Part shown: positions 56,994-64,000 of the stretch, piece by piece
Layout: each line of letters starts with the position of its first letter
How positions within the stretch are numbered: position 1 is the first letter of the stretch
From: Astrothelium macrocarpum
Lineage: Eukaryota; Ascomycota; Dothideomycetes; Trypetheliales; Trypetheliaceae
Reading direction: 5' to 3'
DNA: 64,000 bases
Assembly (NCBI GenBank): GCA_021030915.1
Contig: JAGEMR010000132.1
Span: 17,146-81,145, forward strand
The notes under the pieces: generated by a model
Database searches by the model: none
What the model was told of the DNA's origin: nothing
What the model saw: the letters and a program-made list of their open reading frames with translations, nothing else
Program-made: the position numbers and the translations under genes

Positions 56994-59033
56994 TCACATC
57001 GAGAGATCGGATGTCTTAGGCGACGGTAGTTGGTTAAAAATATCAAACTCAGGCCACTCGAAATTATTTGATGGCATCAGCGAAGTGCCTGGATCCGGAT
57101 CAGGATTACGAATAATGTCTAAATGAAAGGTTGGGTCCGTCTCTGGTAGCATTGGAAAATTGCTGTTTTGAGAAGGGTTTGGACCGTCCAAGCTGTAGTC
57201 AAACGATGTTGAGAGAGGTGGAGTTATGAATGTACCGCCGGCATTTTGGAAAGCTCGTGGTTCAAACGATGATGGGCCAGGATTTGAAGCAGGTGCTATT
57301 TGTTGGCCTTCAGGCGATGAGAGCCCTTGCGTAAATAAAGTTCTATTTCTTCCGCCTTCTAATTCCCACCTTTCGAAAAGCAAGTTGATGAACCCTTGCG
57401 TGATAGAGTCCATATACGCGATGAATTCTTCTTCCTGAAAACTCCGAAATTCCGGCAATTGAGCCATGAGATCAATAACAATGGTGTGACCTTCTGTTTC
57501 CGCGAAAGCCACAATGCCGCGCAGTTCTTCTGATTCAATCCCTTCAAGGTAAGGCGAATCAGGGGCATTCTCTCCAGGAAACAGGATACCATAGATGTGG
57601 TACCAGGCCTCTCTTACTGAGTGTTTGGAAGGTGTCCTCTTTGAAAGCTCTTTCTTCTGTTCTTCTGTGATACCATCCCAATCCACCAATGCCTTCAGCA
57701 CGCACGGAGTTGCCATTCTCATATGCTCTACTCGCTCAGCTTCGGTGTTGAATGCCATTGAACAGCGGTCGCAGTGAATCCTTGGCTTGTGATAGCGCAA
57801 CAGGTGGAATTTGACTCGTGAAACAGTTTTCAGTACGCTTTTCCCGCAAGGCTTGTACCGATGGCGGTCATTTTTGTAGAACGGACAGGCTAATAGTCGA
57901 GTTCCTTCATGCGGATCAGGCGGTTCGTTAAGTTTCGAATAGCGACATCTTTTTCGCCTCTCGTCTTCATCTTCGTCATTTCCTCCTCGCGGTCTTTTCC
58001 CCAGCATCTTGGAGGACGAAATTTCATTTGAATCGTTTGACAAGCTTTGAACCTGGGTTGTTCCTGAGCTACTTGTCCTGGAGTTTCTTGTCTCACTTTC
58101 GCAAGCGTAACTCTGAAGCACATGCTCCGGCACACCCACTCGGGACAAGTACAGCTGGAGGATACGTTCAGCAGTTTCTGACCTTTTGACGGCCAGAATC
58201 GAATCGGACTGTTCCCATTCCGGCACCTGGTCGATGGAAGAGGAAATGCCAGAAATTGACGCCACTTCATTTGCATCAGATCGATGTCGACCATCTAGAA
58301 TCTGATCACTGGAGCCGAGGTTACGCTCGCCAGCTTTATTGATCTCTCGCGGCATAAACTCATCGCCGGCATTGTTTAGCTTGTAGTCACGGTGGTATTG
58401 AGCCTTTCGAGTCACACTTTGACTAGGCGAAAGTTTCATGTCCCATCTGATGGATGGAGATTGCGCAATGGACTTGTCGTTAGCCCCGAGTGGCTTTCCG
58501 TAGCCTCTCAAAGCAGCCGCCGGACCCAATGTTAAACCAGGCGAAAGCCCTGCAGTCCTCTGTCTGGACGGAATGGATCAAGCATCATTTGTGAAAGCAG
58601 GGGCTAGGAGAGACACATTCGCAGAGATATCCGGGGGAGAAAAGCTTTGTTTGAAGCCTACATTGTCATCTTGATTCCAGGTGCTATATTCGTATGGCTG
58701 TAATCGCGCCAGTTTCTTCGCGTGATAATCGCCTCCGAAACGAGACTGAGAAGGCCCCCAGGAGCCTAATCGATTCAGTACATGACCCGGTGGTCCGATG
58801 GTATGAGCGCTAGAAGGCTGTTCGGCTTGTGGCCTGGCTTCTCTGGAAGGCTTGAGTGTATTGACAGACATAGATTCGGCCCAGTGATCATATGCTATCC
58901 ACCTGTCCTCTTCAGAGAATCCACCATCGAATGAATGCGAATCCATCTGGAGGTCAAAGTAACTTGAGGTAGCCCCGAGGGTTTCCCAACGAACGCAATC
59001 TACTTTATGCTTTCGTCGTTGTTCAGCGGTCAT
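56994..59033 (-). CDS. Fungal C2H2-type zinc finger protein
   Basis: Two exons (59033-58617 and 58559-56994) give 660 residues if a 57-nt intron (GTGTCT..CAGACAG) is removed; an alternative donor about 44 nt upstream would also keep frame. The zinc-binding part reads LLACPFYKNDRHRYKPC, then VKFHLLRYHKPRIHCDRCSMAF and ERVEHMRMATPC, the degenerate C2H2 arrangement expanded in Pezizomycotina. A basic KRPRGG..RRKRCR stretch before it may be a nuclear signal. The flanks are Ser/Pro-rich and disordered. A region after the fingers (WDGITEEQKKELSKR, AWYHIYGILFPGE) is typical of the family. It is probably nuclear; the target is unknown. Confidence 0.78.
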
Positions 59034-59918
59034 ATTGAAATTGATATTGCGCAGAAAATCCGCGCAATGTTAATTCCTTCAATCGGAACGGGTTTGGAAT
59101 ATTGTAGATTTGCTGTCAGGAGGCAGCCTTACGAAGCCGGAAGCTCGAGGCATTGCATAGCACGATGGTGCTGACACACCACTACTCGGTAACACTGGAA
59201 ATGTCGTATCAAGGTCAGTTCATTTAGCCGAGCTAAGCAGTATAAGCCAATCATAGGATCTGTACGGCATTAGCTCAGCTAAGTGAGCTGACCACGGGGA
59301 TGAGATAAGAAATGCCACTTCTGAATTAATCCCGCATGGGCGCACTCCCACCAAATATGATCCACGCGGGATTGATTCGGAAGTGACATTTTTATTTCAC
59401 TCAGAGTCAGGCTGCCGGAGTGCGCTGGAGGATCAGCCACAGCAGCAGAGGCATGGCACTAAGGTAATTACCTTTCTTCTATCGAGCTCATCGCCACACG
59501 CTGCCACTCGTGGACGTGCACAAGCTGACGAGCTGCATGGCCCACACTGGCGTGCTCTCTCTTGGAAGACAGAAAATGCAACACGAATTTGAGAAATCAA
59601 TGCTAATAGGCAAGCTAGCACACAAGTGCTCAAGCATACGTCCTCCAGCAATCCATCTTGCTCTAGGAACTCACTAGGATTCTGAGCTTTCGTCTTGACT
59701 GCTGAAGTTTGGAGCAGCTGTGCCAATCTAGACCGTTCGACTCGTTGCAAACGAAGACTCTGGACCCGTAAATACTTCTATGCAAGCGTATATAGAATCG
59801 CTACAACCCCAGTCCGATCTACGCCGTGAGGAGTCACCAATGCGCCTTTTGTGTGGTCTTTGTTTCTTTTTTCTCTCCATCCACGTTCAAGAAAGAGTCA
59901 AAAACCTATACAATCCGG
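59034..59918. other. Intergenic with inverted repeats
   Basis: Besides the 28-bp inverted repeat, TTAGCCGAGCTAAG at about 59,224 and TTAGCTCAGCTAAG at about 59,270 are two near-palindromic direct copies. No gene seen. Confidence 0.45.
59312..59389. repeat. 28-bp inverted repeat, possible MITE or hairpin
   Basis: Arms 59312-59339 and 59362-59389 match at 24 of 28 bases when one is reverse-complemented, and all four mismatches are transitions. The loop is 22 bp. Similarity continues outward for roughly ten bases with one gap. Confidence 0.7.
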
Positions 59919-60901
59919 ATGGCTCCTCGTAGACTGGCAGGGGCAGCGAACCCTCCACTTGCTGCACTACCGGTAGAGTTAGAGTCGAATATTCGCTCTC
60001 CGTTTAGCTCGGAGAAACCAACAACTTATATACGTTTTGCTTTCCAAAGAAAAGGAGGATTCCGCTCAGACTTGTTCAAGGCTCCGCCTGCTATCAGAGA
60101 AAAGGACATCTTGAATAGACTCGAAATCTACCTACGCACCAATTGGAGTCTTACTGCCCATATCCTAAGGGCAATTAGAATGACGTTTCTCATGCAGCGT
60201 GTGGCGATCGATGTTGTGTCTATCGCGCAGGTTAGTTTGTACTTCTTCTAAGCACTGCGTAGATAGCTCACAATAAGACTAGATAGATGAATACGACCAT
60301 GAGCGACCAGGTGCGAAGTTCAGATGCTAGCAAAGAACACCAGTAACTTCTTGTGGGACAAGTCAGACAACTATGCCCTGCAACTTAAGGATGCTTATCA
60401 TGTTCCCTTTCGAGTGATTCACAAGTCGGATCAAACAAGGATGGCCATTTCATTGGTTACCCGGACTTGTCACAAGCTTGCCATATTGTGGTTCATTGGT
60501 GCTTTAATAATGAGTTGTTTGTGTGGTGTCGTAGGAACCATGATCGTCGGTAGTTTAGATACTGGGCTTGGGCTAGGAAGCACTTTGATGGGAGTCTTGG
60601 CGGCGCTACAAGCGGTGTTGATGTTGGTGTTGAGGTAGTAGACCCGAGCAGTATACATTGATGTTGCTTTGCAGTGATGGCCCGTTCCTACACGTTCTCG
60701 GCATATGCTTGCCCAAGGCAGATGAGATCATTCTCGGTTAGTTTAATGATGAAAATGAAGCCATGCATTGCAGCTTCCACCACCTATTCCATTAGGCTCG
60801 CGCATCTCTTCAATGCTGTTCTCGTGGTCGTTTACATCTTCTTTATGCTCCTCAGACTACCATCGTCCCACCTTATGGGAGCGAGCTCCGCAAACCTATG
60901 A
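59919..60901 (+). CDS. Uncharacterised small membrane protein
   Basis: Exon 1 is 59919-60230 and exon 2 begins at 60324 after a 93-nt intron (GTTAGT..GTTCAG). The simple model stops at 60638 (208 residues). A longer model uses two very short introns (60635-60674, 40 nt; 60737-60773, 37 nt), both ending TTGCAG, and ends at 60901 with 270 residues. The N-terminal half is soluble and basic (RKGGFRSDLFKAPPAIREKDILNRLEIYL). Two helices follow (LAILWFIGALIMSCLCGVVGTMIVG and TLMGVLAALQAVLMLVL). The longer model adds a third (LFNAVLVVVYIFFMLL). No family was recognised. It is the last gene before the AT-rich block. Confidence 0.45.
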
Positions 60902-61540
60902 GATGCCATAAGTTCAGATAAATGAATAGCGTTAGGAAATTCGGCGAATCGTTCTTGCATGTTCAAAGGAAGCGGCACCAACGGTTGCAAGTTGCAATGT
61001 CGCCATCAAGACTGTTGCGTGTTTGACGTTGTAGTGACATGTTCGGAAAGATGTAGAATATCTCCTTCAGCTTGCGAATAGATTGAGGGCGTGGGCCCCT
61101 TCCAAAGGTGACATGATAGACAGTCAGCTATGATGGGCACCAATGCTTATGTAATTAAACACTAGTCCACTAGCGTGCATTACCTTATTTACTCGTTCAA
61201 ATGTCGTAGACAGACGCGACACTCCACCCTTGTTGACAACATTGACGAAGTTGACGGCATAAATCCACCGTAATGGATGCTGAAGGTACTTTTGAAATCA
61301 TGCGTGCATGTACATAGGCCTTCTTCACTATGGGAAGATCAGTTCCTCAATAATTGTACTCTTTTCGGGTTCCGGATTTTGAGCCTATCAATCTTCTGGT
61401 TCTGTCAAGGGAAGTCCAAAGGTCCTAAGTTGTTTACTCCGTGCAGATATGCAGCTTCGCAGTCTACTCCTCTATAGGCAATTGCGCTCTGTCGCTTGCT
61501 TCTCAAAAATCTCAGAGTATATTAAAGACACTGGAAAATG
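60902..61540. other. Transition zone before the AT-rich block
   Basis: Ordinary composition with short ORFs only. No gene or repeat was recognised. Confidence 0.35.
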
Positions 61541-61549
61541 ACTATGGTT

Positions 61550-64000
61550 TTCCAGGATCGTCAATTCAGCCTCGGTCAGGGATCGGAAAAATTATGCAAC
61601 ATTCGAATATAATCCAATAATTCATAATTTTCGGATAAGAATGGATAAGAGAATTATTCAGAATTATTCAGAATTTTATTTGATATCCGATAGCCGAAAT
61701 TAGTTTCTGCATTAAAAAATTCTTCTGTTTTATTTCTGTAAAATATTTCAATTAAAATGTCAACCAATTCTGAAGCCTCTTTTGTTATTATTTCTTCTGA
61801 AATTATTAATATATAAAAATATATCAAAAGAACATCTTCTGTTATTCATCAATATATCCGTGAGCCGTATAACCACGAATCAAAGATAAAAAAAAGAAAA
61901 AAAATCTTTTATTATAAAATTGAAAATTGTTCGTATAATTCATATATAATAATGAATTTCTGAAATCATCTGAAAAATCAATATAAAATTGATTATGATT
62001 CTTATATATTTCATATGAGATAAATTTCCGCCATTCAATTTTTAACATTTTATCAAAAAATGATGAAAAATATATATGAAATGAATGAATTAGAAAAATT
62101 GATTTTGAAAAAAATGTTTAAATAAAAGATTTTTTAATAGATTTTAATCAATTTTATGATCGTACGAAATCTTCCTTTTCATCTGATCGAATGGCCAGAA
62201 TTCTATATTCTTTATTCTATTCTAAATCCAATAACAAAAATTCCAATAAATGCCAAAATTCTTATTTCATATATAAAAAATCAGTTTATATATTAATAAA
62301 ATCTTATATGAAAGGATTTCCAATCCGCATCAACGAATATTCATCTCTCAATCGATATCTGAATTTCATTTAATAATCATCTTTTTCTAATAATCTACGC
62401 GTATTATATGAATAAGAATCTGAAATTTCGAAAAATTCTTCTTATTCTTCATATAATAATCGGTCATTCAGAAAAAAATCAATGGATTATTATTCGTATA
62501 ATTCTTCAAAATTATGAAATAATACATAAAATTGAAATCATGATTGGAGATAATTCTAATATAAATGATATTTTTTATCGTATAATAAATAATAATCTTG
62601 AAATATAAAAAATTTTTTAGAATCCATAAATATAAAAAATTTATTATTCAAATTATATCATTAATTTTATCGTATAAGATTTTTTTTTTAAAAAAATTTT
62701 TAATATCATTTTTTTAGATTTATATAATTAAAAAAAAAAAAATGGAATTCAATTAAATAAAAAATAATAAAAGAATAAAATAGATTAATTTTATATATTG
62801 GAAATATTTAAAAAATTTTATAATATCATTATTTATAATCGAAATTTATTAATTTATATAAAGAATTTTAGATAATTTATAAAAAGATTATTTTTATTAA
62901 ATAATCGTATAAAATAGAATTTTTGATATAATCTTTTTAATATTATAATAAATTATGAATCATAAATTGATCAACATATAAAATTTCATTTTTCCATTTT
63001 TTTATCTGATTTTTTTAATATATACGATTGGAAATGTTTTTATATAATTCATGAATTTTTGGAATTATTTCGTATAATAATTCTTATATTTAAAAATGAT
63101 CAAATACGTTTGAATCAGATATTATAAATAATAGATATTTTATTAATATATATTAAAAGATCTTTGATATATATAAATTCATAAAATTTTATTTATATAA
63201 AAATTAATAAGATTAGAATGAGAAAAGAAAAATAGATCTAGATTTTATTATACGGATCAAATATAATTGGAATAAATTTCAGAAATATTACAAAATTTCG
63301 GATAATTCATTTTATTATATAATAATTTTGATATTTAATTTATATTATTGTATAGAATATATCCAAATAATCTGGCCAGAATAATGGAGATCTCAAATTT
63401 TATAAAATATTCAATCTTTTTGGAATGAATATCAAATAATTCATGATATAATAGAATTTTTATCATATGATGATATCCATTTAAAAATTCCATTAAAAAA
63501 ATCTTTGATAATTACGTATCATTAGATTGTAATTGATATACGAAATAAGATCATTATATGATAAAAGAAATAAAATGAATATCAATTATATTATAAAAAA
63601 GCCCCATATAAGATTGGAGAATTTTCAATTTTATGATGATGGTATTAAAATCAATAATAAAATAAATATCCATTTTTTTCATGTTTTATAATTGAAATAT
63701 TTTCTATTCCGGTTATGAATGATGAACCGGAAAGAATATTCTCACAAATTCGTTATATGATTTTTTAAAAACGTACAAAATTTGGCCCTAAAAATATTGA
63801 AAGAATTGAATATTTAAAAAATTGGATCCGAAACAGAATTTCAGACTTTGATTCATATAATATTGAGATAGAAATTTGATCTTTATATAGAAGATATTTT
63901 TGATAGATTTGGTATTATACAAAATAAGAAGAATGATTTATGTTAGCAAAAATAATCATTAAATCTAATTTGGTTAGAATTTTTGCATATTATGTATAAT
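61550..64000. other. Extremely AT-rich block, likely mutated repeat compartment
   Basis: Composition changes sharply near 61,550-61,600 and stays extreme to the window end. In 62581-63000 I counted 38 G+C in 420 bases (about 9%). Short direct repeats (AGAATTATTC units at about 61,651-61,675) occur near the edge. Plausible ORFs are at most 68 codons and Asn/Ile/Lys-rich, as expected by chance. No transposase or reverse transcriptase motif survives. It is probably an old repeat region hit by RIP-like C-to-T mutation, or a centromere- or subtelomere-type compartment. Confidence 0.7.

Noticed and set aside
61550..64000. Mitochondrial insertion (NUMT)
   Set aside because: GC is lower than usual fungal mtDNA and no mitochondrial gene or tRNA is recognisable.
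1..64000. CRISPR arrays, operons and bacterial-type signals
   Set aside because: None seen; the genome is eukaryotic.

Overview
The window looks like nuclear DNA of a filamentous ascomycete (Pezizomycotina; class not determinable by eye, Dothideomycetes or Leotiomycetes would fit). Most genes carry introns of about 46-80 nt with GT..AG ends and CTRAY-like branch sites. The gene set is typical of such fungi: CFEM and DUF7137 surface proteins, a GH5 endoglucanase, an X325/BIM1-like protein, NLR-like STAND proteins and fungal C2H2 factors. All exon joins below were worked out by hand from splice signals and frame.

Layout. 0-3 kb: a head-to-head pair, the 5' end of a HeLo-like/Fungal_N gene on the minus strand and an NB-ARC/TPR protein on the plus strand. 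3-7 kb: gene-poor, with a broken cysteine-rich secreted protein and an intact small secreted protein. 7-13 kb: an RBR ubiquitin ligase and a CSC1/OSCA-type channel. 14-18 kb: a NACHT protein followed by a TPR pseudogene. 18.7-32 kb: a GST, a putatively myristoylated protein, ISA2, RAD26/CSB, a DUF7137 protein and an MFS sugar transporter. 32-36 kb: an F-box-like Cys-rich protein, diverged repeats and an RNase H-like protein lacking catalytic acids. 36-43 kb: GH5 endoglucanase, then a metalloreductase, an X325 protein and a Met-rich CFEM protein. 44.8-48.2 kb: a one-pass membrane protein and a small secreted protein. 49-59 kb: kynureninase, POL1, REX2 and a C2H2 factor. 59.9-60.9 kb: a small membrane protein. 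From about 61.55 kb to the end the sequence becomes an extremely AT-rich block (about 9% GC in a counted stretch) with no supportable gene.

Themes. (1) Self/non-self-type proteins: two STAND NTPases, a third partial gene and a decayed TPR fragment. (2) A plausible copper-handling trio at 38.8-43.2 kb. (3) Four short islands inside the 3' parts of RBR, RAD26, kynureninase and POL1 show a sharp switch on the plus strand from C-rich to G-rich whatever the gene orientation. This origin- or recombination-like pattern is the most unusual signal here. (4) Mutational decay: transitions dominate in diverged repeats, an inverted repeat and a pseudogene, and the terminal AT block keeps its cytosines almost only after T.
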